From: Dysgonamonadaceae bacterium
GTDB lineage: Bacteria; Bacteroidota; Bacteroidia; Bacteroidales; Azobacteroidaceae
NCBI GenBank assembly: GCA_031258895.1
Contig: JAIRMF010000067.1
Span: forward strand, 1 to 9,894
Reading direction: 5' to 3'
DNA: 9,894 nucleotides
Shown: positions 1 to 7,173 of the stretch, one piece after another
Layout: every line of letters begins with the position of its first letter
Numbering within the stretch: the stretch's first letter is position 1
Translations under genes and position numbers: made by a program
Notes under the pieces: generated by a model
The model's input: the letters and a program-made list of their open reading frames with translations, nothing else
Told to the model about the DNA's origin: nothing
Database searches by the model: none

Positions 1-143
1 AATCCGAGAGTACCGTTACTTTCCAATTCAAGCAACGAAAACGGTTGAGGATCATTAAGGGAGCCGATGGTAGCTTGCGCTGTCGCTCTGCTCACATTAA
101 GGAGACAAAGAACGGAGAAGATTAAAAAGAATGTTCGTTTCAT
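1..143 (-). CDS. Exported protein of unknown function, N-terminus only (cut by window edge)
   Basis: Reading leftward from ATG at 143-141, 47 codons are open to the window edge. The start is MKRTFFLIFSVLCLLNVSRA followed by TAQATIGSLNDP. This is a classic signal peptide: a positive end (K2, R3), a hydrophobic core at about residues 5-16, and a probable signal peptidase I site after TA-Q or nearby, leaving a mature protein that starts around Q23. The mature start (QATIGS..., then LLELESNG) resembles the opening of many Bacteroidales surface or periplasmic proteins of unknown function, which is a recollection of the family rather than a database match. No lipobox Cys is seen, so it is probably not a lipoprotein. 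No clear -7 box lies directly upstream. Its nearest leftward promoter is at 580-610, which would give a leader of roughly 430 nt containing the CA microsatellite and the 21-bp repeats. Function cannot be assigned from 47 residues. Confidence 0.75.
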   Translation of the reverse strand, partial: MKRTFFLIFSVLCLLNVSRATAQATIGSLNDPQPFSLLELESNGTLG

Positions 144-151
144 TGTTGTAA

Positions 152-571
<420 letters not shown>

Positions 572-579
572 AACGGGTG

Positions 580-610
580 CAAAGGTAAACATTATTCTCG
601 AAACGGCAAC
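580..610 (-). promoter_or_regulatory. Leftward Bacteroidetes-type promoter upstream of the microsatellite
   Basis: On the minus strand TACCTTTG (587-580) runs straight into GCACCC, the typical Bacteroidetes -7 context. It is preceded at a 19-nt spacing by GTTG (610-607), a three-of-four match to the -33 box TTTG. The same TACCTTTG box precedes the GH2 gene. Transcription would start near 573-575 and run leftward through the CA run and the 21-bp repeats towards the gene at 143. Confidence 0.65.
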
Positions 611-611
611 A

Positions 612-624
612 GGCCGAACCGGCC
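612..624 (-). terminator. Small GC hairpin just after the GH2 gene (weak terminator candidate)
   Basis: GGCCG (612-616) and CGGCC (620-624) form a perfect 5-bp stem with a 3-base loop, 6 nt after the GH2 stop codon. No T-run follows it on the minus strand, so intrinsic termination is uncertain. It also abuts the -33 box of the leftward promoter at 607-610. Confidence 0.3.
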
Positions 625-630
625 CCCTCC

Positions 631-2436
631 CTATTCCAACATTCCGCATATCTCCCTGTTTACTTTTCTTAACCGTTCCGCGTCAAGCTTAAGTATCTTA
701 CGGTCGTAGGTGAACAGCCCGTTTACTTCCCCCTCCACGTCGGTGGTCTGAGTGTATACCGCAGCCGAAAACCCCGACCTGATAAGCGGCTTCAACTGCT
801 CCGCATACTTGACGTATTCATCCGTGACCTCCTTCGAGTCCTTGAATTTGACATAACCCCAATTCCTGTCCGTCTGCCAAAGACTCCCCTCCACAGGCAG
901 GCCGATACCGCCGTATTCGCCGAGAACGGTAGGCCGTTGCGCGTCGTAAAAGAAAAGCTTCGGATAAGGGTAATGGTGAATATCAAGAATATCCCCCGTC
1001 CGGTGATGATTCCCTCCGCTCGCCGGATTCACAAGTCTCGAAGGGTCATAATTCTTTGTCCATTCAGTAACCTCGGCCGTCTTGAACTGTCCCCATGCCT
1101 CGTTAAACGGAACCCAAACCACAACCGACGGATTAGAATAAAGCAAGTCCAGAATCTCTTTCCACTCCTCATAAAAGTTCCTTTCAGACTGTTCGGTACG
1201 TTCGGAATGGTCTGTCTGAGAATAACGGTCCGTCGTCCAATGCAAACCCCTGTCGCCGCTGGGCATGTCCTGCCATACCAACATCCCAAAACGGTCACAA
1301 TGATAGTACCAGCGCGCCGGCTCAACCTTGACATGCTTACGAATCATGTTAAAACCAAGCTCCTTCGTCTTCTCTATGTCAAACAAAAGCGCCTCGTCCG
1401 AAGGAGCCGTATAAAGCCCGTCGGGAAACCAGCCCTGGTCAAGCGGCCCGAATTGAAAAAGATCTCCGTTGTTGAGTTGCAGTCTGACAACGCCCCGGTT
1501 ATCCCTCTTACAGGATATTTTCCGAAGCGCACAATAGCTCCTGACCTTATCGACGGGGCGGTTGTTTGAAATAAGGCTAATTTCCAAATCATAAAGAAAA
1601 GGGGAGTCGGGAGACCATAGTTTGGGATCGGGGACATGCAGCCGGACGGTCTGCGAGACAACGGTTTTAGCTGTCGCAACTATTTGTCCGTTATCCGATA
1701 GTTTGATTTCGGCGACCTCATAATGCGTCTTGCCGGCCGTCTCGACGGTGACCGAGAACGCGCTCCTATCTACGTCCGGCACAGTCTTGACGGATATAAT
1801 ATGATTCTCCGGCACCGGTTCAAGCCATACCGTCTGCCATATGCCGGTGACGGCGGTATACCAAATGCCGTTGGGACTGCTAACCTGTTTGCCCCGCGGT
1901 TGAAATCCCTTATCGGTGGGATCCCACACCTTGACGACAAGTTTTTGTTCGCCCTGGACGAGAAATGGCGTGATGTTGAGCCGGAAAGGAGTATATCCGC
2001 CCTTGTGTTCGCCGATTTTGACGTCATTGAGAAAAACTTCCGTCTTCCAGTCCACAGCGCCGAAGTGTAGCATTACAAGTTGATTTTTCCATTCCTTAGG
2101 AACGGAGAAAGTGCGTCTGTACCACAGTTCGTTATCCTGGCCGACCGTCCTGCCGACTCCGGAAAGTGCGGATTCCACAGCAAACGGGACAAGAATGTCT
2201 CCATCGAAAGTTACCGGTTCGTTATTCCCCTGCGGTCTGATTGCGTATTGCCACAGTCCGTTCAGGTTTTTCCATCTGTCTCTTTGCAGGATCGGTCTCG
2301 GGTACTCAGGTAGCGGGTTTTGGGGGTCAACCTGCGCGGCCCAGTCTGTTTTTATTTTGTCGCCCGCCGGAGACCATTGAGCATTAGCGATACTTTGCAC
2401 GAACAAAGCGGTGATAAGGAGAACTTGCAGTTTCAT
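631..2436 (-). CDS. Exported glycoside hydrolase family 2 protein (beta-galactosidase/beta-glucuronidase-like)
   Basis: This 601-residue protein hydrolyses a terminal beta-glycosidic bond, probably in the periplasm; the sugar cannot be read from sequence. A signal peptide (residues 1-19, IANA before Q20) is present, with no lipobox. Domains in order: a GH2 sugar-binding jelly roll at about 50-205 (NLNGLWQYAI, ELWYRRTF, GGYTPF, GIWQTVWLEP), an Ig-like domain at about 206-310, and a TIM barrel at about 330-600. Family marks are DQGWFPDGLY (333-342), GFNMIRKHVKVEP (361-373) and DRFGMLVWQDMPSGD (381-395). The acid/base is expected at E446 in VPFNEAWGQ and the nucleophile at E507 in VLGEYGG, so both catalytic residues are present. 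The length is close to E. coli beta-glucuronidase (about 600) and far shorter than LacZ. The gene stands alone, divergent from dnaG, without SusC/SusD genes in view, so there is no local evidence for a polysaccharide utilisation locus. The start is fixed by the signal peptide and by the promoter at 2474-2504. Confidence 0.93.
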   Translation of the reverse strand: MKLQVLLITALFVQSIANAQWSPAGDKIKTDWAAQVDPQNPLPEYPRPILQRDRWKNLNGLWQYAIRPQGNNEPVTFDGDILVPFAVESALSGVGRTVGQDNELWYRRTFSVPKEWKNQLVMLHFGAVDWKTEVFLNDVKIGEHKGGYTPFRLNITPFLVQGEQKLVVKVWDPTDKGFQPRGKQVSSPNGIWYTAVTGIWQTVWLEPVPENHIISVKTVPDVDRSAFSVTVETAGKTHYEVAEIKLSDNGQIVATAKTVVSQTVRLHVPDPKLWSPDSPFLYDLEISLISNNRPVDKVRSYCALRKISCKRDNRGVVRLQLNNGDLFQFGPLDQGWFPDGLYTAPSDEALLFDIEKTKELGFNMIRKHVKVEPARWYYHCDRFGMLVWQDMPSGDRGLHWTTDRYSQTDHSERTEQSERNFYEEWKEILDLLYSNPSVVVWVPFNEAWGQFKTAEVTEWTKNYDPSRLVNPASGGNHHRTGDILDIHHYPYPKLFFYDAQRPTVLGEYGGIGLPVEGSLWQTDRNWGYVKFKDSKEVTDEYVKYAEQLKPLIRSGFSAAVYTQTTDVEGEVNGLFTYDRKILKLDAERLRKVNREICGMLE

Positions 2437-2473
2437 TAAACAGTTGATTTGTGAACAAATGAATTTCTTCCCG

Positions 2474-2504
2474 CAAAGGTAGGTTTTTTATTCCGATATT
2501 CAAA
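2474..2504 (-). promoter_or_regulatory. Promoter of the GH2 gene
   Basis: On the minus strand TTTG (2504-2501), a 19-nt spacer and TACCTTTG (2481-2474) match the Bacteroidetes consensus TTTG-N19-TAnnTTTG exactly. Transcription should begin near 2467, leaving a leader of about 30 nt before the ATG at 2436. The -33 box lies 7 bp from the dnaG -7 box on the other strand. Confidence 0.82.
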
Positions 2505-2511
2505 AAATAAC

Positions 2512-2519
2512 TAAATTTG
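2512..2519 (+). promoter_or_regulatory. -7 box of the dnaG promoter
   Basis: TAAATTTG followed by CACACCC fits the Bacteroidetes -7 box. No TTTG is found at the expected -33 distance; the nearest is TTTA at 2487-2490 with a 21-nt gap. The start would be near 2526, leaving a leader of only about 14 nt before the ATG at 2540. It is back to back with the GH2 promoter, so polymerase binding at one may hinder the other. Confidence 0.6.
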
Positions 2520-2539
2520 CACACCCAAGTGAAATACCT

Positions 2540-4510
2540 ATGATAGATAAGGAAACGGTAGATAAAATCCAGCAAACAGCACTAATAACAGAGGTCGTAG
2601 CAGACTTTATTACACTTCGAAAAACAGGCTCCGGATTCAAGGGAATATGCCCCTTCCATGACGACAAAAACCCTTCACTTAGCGTTTCCCCGGCAAAAAA
2701 CATATTCAAATGCTTCGTCTGCGGAGAGGGCGGCGCACCTGTTCATTTCGTAATGAAACATGAAAAACTATCCTATCCCGACGCCCTAAAATACCTCGCA
2801 CACAAATATAACATAGAAGTAAAAGAAACCGCACCCAATCCCGAAAACCTGCAAACAAAAACAGACCGCGAAAGTATGATAGCCATCAATCAGTTCGCAG
2901 TCCAAACATTCGAAAAAAACCTTAACCATACTCCGGAAGGACAGGCAATCGGGATGGCTTATTTTCACGAAAGAGGATTCAGAGAAGATACAATCAAGAA
3001 ATTTCAACTCGGTTACTGCCTTAACGAACGCGACAGCTTCACTCAGACGGCGCTTAACGCAGGTTACAAACAGGAACTTTTAGTCAAAATCGGTCTCACC
3101 GTGACGGGCGAAAATGACTACAGGGCAGACCGTTTCCGCGGCAGGGTCATTTTTCCGATACATTCGATAGCGGGTAAAACAGTTGGGTTTGGAGGACGTA
3201 TAATGTCGGACAACAAAGCAAACAAAACAGCCAAATACATCAACTCCATCGACAGCGACGTCTATCACAAAAATTCCGAACTGTACGGCATACATCATGC
3301 ACGGCAAGCCATCGCAAAACACGATAAATGTTTCCTCGTAGAAGGCTATACCGACGTTATCTCGATGCACCAGTCGGGAATAGAAAATACCGTCGCATCC
3401 TGTGGCACAGCGCTCTCCGATAACCAAATAAAACTCATAAAAAGACTGACGCAAAATATAACTCTCATTAACGACGCCGATCAGGCCGGAACAAACGCTT
3501 CGCTAAAAGACATCCCTATCCTTCTCAAGGCCGGATTCAATGTCCGAATCGTTGTATTGCCCGAGGGCCACGACCCTGATTCTTTTGCGCGTAAAAACAA
3601 CGCTTCGTCTCTCGAAAAATACATTCGGAAAAACGAAATAAATTTCATAGTTTTCAAGACGAAAGACCTGTTCGACAAAACAAAAGACGACCCCGAAATG
3701 CTTGCAAAAAGCGTTACCGATATAGCAGACACGATAGCTCTCATACCGAATGAGATAACAAGACTCGCGTACGTGAGGGAGTGCAGCAAAGTGACAGGTT
3801 ATAAGGAGGACACTTTGATTAAGAGGATAACCAACAAACGTCACGAAATAAATCCCGAAGAGACTAAAATCATAACCACGCAGCCCGACACGCGAACAAC
3901 AGAAACAGACCCCGTCCTCGAACCGTTTGAAAGGAGCATCATACATTACATAGTCCGGTACGGTGAAACAGACATGGCCAACCCGCCGGAGGAAACGCAA
4001 AACCAGACGGAAAACACGCCGTTCAAACAGACAAAGAAACACGATCCGGAGCCGAAAGTCCTTACTGTGGACTTTGTGATGAACGAACTGTCTAATGACG
4101 GCCTAACCTTCACCAATCCTCTTTACCGCCGGATATTGGAAGAAACGTTTGAGCACAGGAACGACCCGGGTTTTGTATCGGAGGATTATTTCAAGTATCA
4201 TCAGGATCCGGACATAAGCAGTCTTGCCGCCGAAATAATAATAGATAAATACAAGGAAAGTAAGATCCATTACAGGTCGGGAAGAATACTGAACGAGAAA
4301 GAGAAACTCCGGGAGCTTGTGCCTTATGTTGTTATAAACTTCAAGAAGGCGATTCTTGATGAGCAGATAAGAGCGATAAACGATGAGATACTCAAAGTTC
4401 AGACGGAGGACGACCCGCAACTTCTCAACGATTTGTTCCGGACTCTGAAGCGTAAAAACGAACTTAAGGGTAGAATAGCGGTTTCCCTGCAAAGGGTTAT
4501 CAATTTGTGA
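2540..4510 (+). CDS. dnaG: DNA primase DnaG
   Basis: This is the bacterial replicative primase, which makes the RNA primers for lagging-strand synthesis together with the DnaB helicase. The 656-residue protein has, in order, a CHC2 zinc domain with ligands C37, H40, C58 and C61 (ICPFHDDKNPS, FKCFVCGEGG), an RNA polymerase core from about 110, and a Toprim domain. In the Toprim domain FLVEGYTDV carries E268 and LINDADQAG carries D312 and D314, the metal-binding acidic residues. A Thr/Glu/Pro-rich linker at about 436-505 leads to a helical C-terminal part (about 510-656) that should bind helicase. All key residues are intact and the length is normal for Bacteroidales. The start follows the -7 box by 20 nt with an A-rich leader. 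Codon choice drifts along the gene: Lys is mostly AAA in the first two thirds, AAG is frequent after about 4200, and the strand changes from C-rich to G-rich there. The divergent neighbour (GH2) has no functional link. Confidence 0.97.
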   Translation: MIDKETVDKIQQTALITEVVADFITLRKTGSGFKGICPFHDDKNPSLSVSPAKNIFKCFVCGEGGAPVHFVMKHEKLSYPDALKYLAHKYNIEVKETAPNPENLQTKTDRESMIAINQFAVQTFEKNLNHTPEGQAIGMAYFHERGFREDTIKKFQLGYCLNERDSFTQTALNAGYKQELLVKIGLTVTGENDYRADRFRGRVIFPIHSIAGKTVGFGGRIMSDNKANKTAKYINSIDSDVYHKNSELYGIHHARQAIAKHDKCFLVEGYTDVISMHQSGIENTVASCGTALSDNQIKLIKRLTQNITLINDADQAGTNASLKDIPILLKAGFNVRIVVLPEGHDPDSFARKNNASSLEKYIRKNEINFIVFKTKDLFDKTKDDPEMLAKSVTDIADTIALIPNEITRLAYVRECSKVTGYKEDTLIKRITNKRHEINPEETKIITTQPDTRTTETDPVLEPFERSIIHYIVRYGETDMANPPEETQNQTENTPFKQTKKHDPEPKVLTVDFVMNELSNDGLTFTNPLYRRILEETFEHRNDPGFVSEDYFKYHQDPDISSLAAEIIIDKYKESKIHYRSGRILNEKEKLRELVPYVVINFKKAILDEQIRAINDEILKVQTEDDPQLLNDLFRTLKRKNELKGRIAVSLQRVINL

Positions 4511-4581
4511 GGCGGCATTACAAAACCTGTACGCCGGCAGCGGGAATCTTTTTTCGGCGATGAATCGAAGAGGAAATTTAT

Positions 4582-4589
4582 TAATTTTG
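4582..4589 (+). promoter_or_regulatory. -7 box of the dapF-gcvT promoter
   Basis: TAATTTTG running into CACCCG is a good Bacteroidetes -7 box, 23 nt before the dapF ATG. No TTTG occurs at the usual -33 distance. It lies in the 102-nt gap after dnaG, in which no convincing intrinsic terminator is seen, so read-through from dnaG is also possible. Confidence 0.6.
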
Positions 4590-4612
4590 CACCCGAATTT
4601 TAGCTGAAAGAT

Positions 4613-5446
4613 ATGAAGTTTACAAAGATGCACGGCGCCGGTAATGACTACGTCTATATTAACTGCTTTACCGAAACTGTTGAGGACCCTCAAAATCTTG
4701 CAATAAAGGTCAGCGACCGTCACAAGGGTATCGGATCGGACGGTTTGGTGTTGATTTTGCCGTCGGACACTTGCGATTTTGGGATGAGGATGTTCAATAA
4801 CGACGGTTCTGAGGCAGAGATGTGCGGCAATGCTTCGCGCTGTGTCGGCAAGTATGTGTACGATAACGGCCTTACGGACAAGACGGCTGTTTCTCTCGAG
4901 ACTAAGGCCGGCGTGAGGAGGCTGGAGTTGTTTCCTTTGGGGGGTAAGATTGCGAGAGTGAAGGTTGACATGGGGGAACCGATACTTACGGCCGGTGAAA
5001 TACCTGTTTTATGGGACGGGGATCGTTTGATAGGTTGTGAAATAGACTTCCCGACGGGCACGTACCGTGTTTCCTGTGTTTCGATGGGCAATCCTCATGC
5101 TGTTGTTTTTACGGAGAACATTGATGGCATGGATTTGGAGAAGATCGGGCCGATGTTTGAGATGCATTCGATGTTTCCTAAGCGTGTGAATGCCGAGTTT
5201 GTCGAGATAATTTCTCCTTCTTTTGTTAGGGCTCGTGTTTGGGAGCGTGGTAGCGGCGAGACGCTTGCCTGTGGGACGGGAGCTTGCGCTATCGAGGTTG
5301 CGGGGGTACTTAACGGGTTCTTGGAGCGTTCTGCTACTGTTTCGCTTCCCGGCGGCGAGCTTTATTTGGAGTGGGATTTGGGCGACAATCATGTTTATAT
5401 GACCGGCGAAGCTGTGACGGTTTTTGAGGGCGAGATAGTTTTGTGA
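4613..5446 (+). CDS. dapF: Diaminopimelate epimerase
   Basis: DapF interconverts LL- and meso-diaminopimelate in the cytoplasm, the step before lysine formation and the source of meso-DAP for peptidoglycan cross-links. The 277-residue protein carries the PLP-independent two-cysteine catalytic pair: C71 in AEMCGNASRC and C220 in ETLACGTGAC. Other family marks are FTKMHGAGNDY at the N-terminus, GIGSDGL (39-45), FNNDGSEAEMCGN (61-73), SMGNPHAV (157-164), NAEFVEI (193-199) and WERGSGETLACGTGA (210-224). Both halves of the two-fold DapF fold are complete and the length is normal. The start is set by the conserved N-terminus and the -7 box 23 nt upstream. gcvT follows after 39 nt in the same direction with no promoter or terminator in the gap, so they are probably co-transcribed despite belonging to different pathways. 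The codons are G/T-rich, unlike dnaG just upstream. Confidence 0.97.
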   Translation: MKFTKMHGAGNDYVYINCFTETVEDPQNLAIKVSDRHKGIGSDGLVLILPSDTCDFGMRMFNNDGSEAEMCGNASRCVGKYVYDNGLTDKTAVSLETKAGVRRLELFPLGGKIARVKVDMGEPILTAGEIPVLWDGDRLIGCEIDFPTGTYRVSCVSMGNPHAVVFTENIDGMDLEKIGPMFEMHSMFPKRVNAEFVEIISPSFVRARVWERGSGETLACGTGACAIEVAGVLNGFLERSATVSLPGGELYLEWDLGDNHVYMTGEAVTVFEGEIVL

Positions 5447-5485
5447 AATAATTAACGGATGGAGAACTAACGGGTGATAAAAGAT

Positions 5486-6586
5486 ATGAAAAAAACTCCT
5501 TTTACGGACTTGCATTACGGTCTTGGCGCTCGCATGCACGAGTTTGCCGGTTATGACATGCCGATAGAGTATTCGGGTATTATTGAGGAGCATAATACTG
5601 TTGTTAACGGTGTTGGGGTGTTTGATGTTTCCCACATGGGCGAATTTTTGGTGACGGGGGACAGGGCTGATGTGTTGGTTCAGCGTCTCACTTCCAACGA
5701 TATTTCGTCTCTTCCGGTCGGGAAGGCGCAGTATACGTGTTTTCCGAATGTAAGTGGCGGCATTGTTGACGATCTTTTGGTATATCATTTGGGGCCTGAC
5801 AGGTACATGCTTGTTGTCAATGCTTCGAACATTGCGAAGGATTGGGAGCACTGTTTGTCGTATAACGATGTTGGGGCCGAGCTTGAGGACGTTTCCGGCG
5901 TTACGGCACAGCTTGCGGTTCAGGGGCCTTTTGCTCGGAGGACTTTGCAGAAGTTGACGGATGTTGATTTGTCGGCGATACCTTATTATTCTTTTGTTAT
6001 TGGTAAGATGGCGGGTGTTGAGGGCGTTATTATTTCCAACACCGGTTATACGGGTTGTGGCGGTTTCGAGCTTTATTTTCGGCCTGGGGATGCGGTCAGG
6101 ATTTGGGATGCTGTGTTTGAGGCCGGGGATGAATTTGGTATCAGGCCGGTTGGTTTGGGCGCGCGCGACACTTTACGTCTTGAGGCCGGCTTTCCTCTTT
6201 ACGGCAACGAGCTTGACGATACTACGACTCCTCTTGAGGCCGGTCTTGGCTGGGTTACCAAGTTTGTTGACGGCAATGATTTTGTTGGCCGCTCTGTTCT
6301 TGAGGCGCAGAAGATTGAGGGCGTGAGGCGCAGGCTTATCGGTTTTGAGATGGTGGGCAGGGGTATAGCTCGGCACGGTTATTCTATCGTGAACGGCGAT
6401 GGCGATACGATAGGCGTCGTTACTTCGGGCAGTATTTCGCCTTCGACAAAGAAGGCGATAGGGCTTGGTTATGTGTCTCTTTGCGGCGATTTTGCTTTTG
6501 GCGTGGATCTTGGTTCGAAGATTTACGTAAGGGTCAGGGAGCGGGACATTGAGGCTACGATTGTCAGGCCTCCTTTTGGGAGGTAG
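5486..6586 (+). CDS. gcvT: Glycine cleavage system T protein (aminomethyltransferase)
   Basis: GcvT takes the aminomethyl group from the lipoylated H protein, releases ammonia and passes the methylene carbon to tetrahydrofolate. The 366-residue protein has the full family pattern: MKKTPFTDLH, FAGYDMPIEYSGI (20-32), GVFDVSHMGEF (44-54), GGIVDDLLVY (91-100) with the expected catalytic Asp at D95/D96, LAVQGP (143-148), GLGARDTLRLEAG (223-235), PLEAGLGWVTKF (249-260), and VTSGSISPSTKKAIGLGYV near the end. In the GYTG segment (187-190) the residue after TG is Cys191, where many T proteins have Glu; related Bacteroidales proteins appear variable here. The frame opens with GTG at 5474, but ATG 5486 is chosen because the family starts at MKKTPF and the GTG adds only four residues. 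The other glycine cleavage genes (gcvH, gcvP, lpd) are not in the window. A hairpin overlaps the stop codon. Confidence 0.97.
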   Translation: MKKTPFTDLHYGLGARMHEFAGYDMPIEYSGIIEEHNTVVNGVGVFDVSHMGEFLVTGDRADVLVQRLTSNDISSLPVGKAQYTCFPNVSGGIVDDLLVYHLGPDRYMLVVNASNIAKDWEHCLSYNDVGAELEDVSGVTAQLAVQGPFARRTLQKLTDVDLSAIPYYSFVIGKMAGVEGVIISNTGYTGCGGFELYFRPGDAVRIWDAVFEAGDEFGIRPVGLGARDTLRLEAGFPLYGNELDDTTTPLEAGLGWVTKFVDGNDFVGRSVLEAQKIEGVRRRLIGFEMVGRGIARHGYSIVNGDGDTIGVVTSGSISPSTKKAIGLGYVSLCGDFAFGVDLGSKIYVRVRERDIEATIVRPPFGR

Positions 6587-6590
6587 TTTT
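6569..6590 (+). terminator. Hairpin over the gcvT stop codon with T-run
   Basis: CCTCC (6569-6573) and GGAGG (6579-6583) pair across a TTTTG loop and are followed by TAGTTTT (the gcvT stop plus four T). The stem also encodes the conserved RPPFG ending of GcvT, so part of the pairing may be chance. It may act with the second hairpin just downstream. Confidence 0.4.
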
Positions 6591-6630
6591 CCGGCGTCTT
6601 GGGGTTACGGGCTGACGGCGGGATATTTTT
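6591..6630 (+). terminator. Candidate intrinsic terminator between gcvT and the convergent gene
   Basis: CCGGCGTC (6591-6598) pairs with GACGGCGG (6614-6621) in seven of eight positions with one G-G mismatch, across a 15-nt loop. It is followed by GATATTTTT and further T-rich sequence. It lies in the 47-nt gap between gcvT and the convergent DUF2148 gene and would mainly stop rightward transcription; the far side lacks a T-run for leftward transcripts. Confidence 0.45.
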
Positions 6631-6633
6631 CTA

Positions 6634-7155
6634 TTATTTTCTATCGAAAAACGGGTTTTTGGAGGATGCTGCGATTGCTATTGCGAGCACTGTGTGGCAT
6701 TTTTCGGGCATGTTCATGGCCATTGCGGAGTATCCTATTGAGAACATAACTCTTGTATCGAGTCTCAGGTCGGCGGCGGTTGCGCATGCTGAGCCGACGG
6801 CTATTCCGACGTCTGCTATGCCGATTGCGCAGGGCACGTTTTCCGGTTTTTCGGTACAGGATGGAAATCCACAGTAGTTGCAGTTCAGGGCTTGTTCGGT
6901 TTTTCGGGAGCCGATGAGCAGTATTGCTTCTGCCTGGAGGATATTTTCCGCATCTCTGATGAAGAAGTTGTATCCGTGTTTTATTCCGAGTTCTTTGGTT
7001 TTGTCTGAGAGTGCTTTGATGTTTTCGTTGTCTATTGCGATTATTTCGAGCTTGTCGGCGCCTTTGGCTTTTGGCGCTGTTCTGGCGGCGGTCATCATTT
7101 TTCCGACGGCGGTCATTATTCTCTCGTGCCTTGTTGATCTTTCGTTGATAATCAT
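6634..7155 (-). CDS. DUF2148 ferredoxin-domain protein, putative iron-sulfur/redox protein
   Basis: This 173-residue cytoplasmic protein has no signal peptide or clear membrane segment. It matches the DUF2148 family (annotated as containing a ferredoxin domain, function unknown) through the Cys-rich block C92-x2-C95-x4-C100-x8-C109 (NCNYCGFPSC...ENVPCAIGI), C124 in the segment GSACATAADLRLDTRVMFSIG, and C153 near the end. Four closely spaced Cys suggest a 4Fe-4S site, an inference from the spacing only. The N-terminal part (1-90) is helical in character, with a conserved-looking start MIINERSTRHERIMTAVGKMM and the segment AEAILLIGSRKT. The gene follows the patatin gene in the same direction after 18 nt, so the two are probably co-transcribed, and it converges on gcvT with 47 nt between stops. 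No direct functional tie between a redox protein and the outer-membrane patatin is known to me; the pairing may be local. Confidence 0.85.
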   Translation of the reverse strand: MIINERSTRHERIMTAVGKMMTAARTAPKAKGADKLEIIAIDNENIKALSDKTKELGIKHGYNFFIRDAENILQAEAILLIGSRKTEQALNCNYCGFPSCTEKPENVPCAIGIADVGIAVGSACATAADLRLDTRVMFSIGYSAMAMNMPEKCHTVLAIAIAASSKNPFFDRK

Positions 7156-7173
7156 GCTTAATTTTTGGGATAT

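Noticed and set aside
937..1569. Long plus-strand frame of 210 codons opposite the GH2 gene
   Set aside because: It is a shadow of the clear GH2 coding sequence on the minus strand, with Arg/Pro-rich composition and no family motif.
631..2436. Part of a polysaccharide utilisation locus
   Set aside because: No SusC/SusD pair, sensor or second carbohydrate enzyme is present; the neighbours are dnaG and an unrelated truncated gene.
4511..4612. Replication origin in the dnaG-dapF gap
   Set aside because: The skew changes in the right direction, but no DnaA-box cluster, AT-rich unwinding element or neighbouring dnaA is seen. It is kept only as a question about skew.
5474..5485. GTG start for gcvT four codons upstream
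   Set aside because: ATG 5486 matches the conserved family N-terminus (MKKTPF), and the extra MIKD is not expected in GcvT.
5009..5851. Minus-strand frame of 280 codons across dapF and gcvT
   Set aside because: It is antisense to two well-conserved genes, crosses their intergenic gap and has no motif or promoter.
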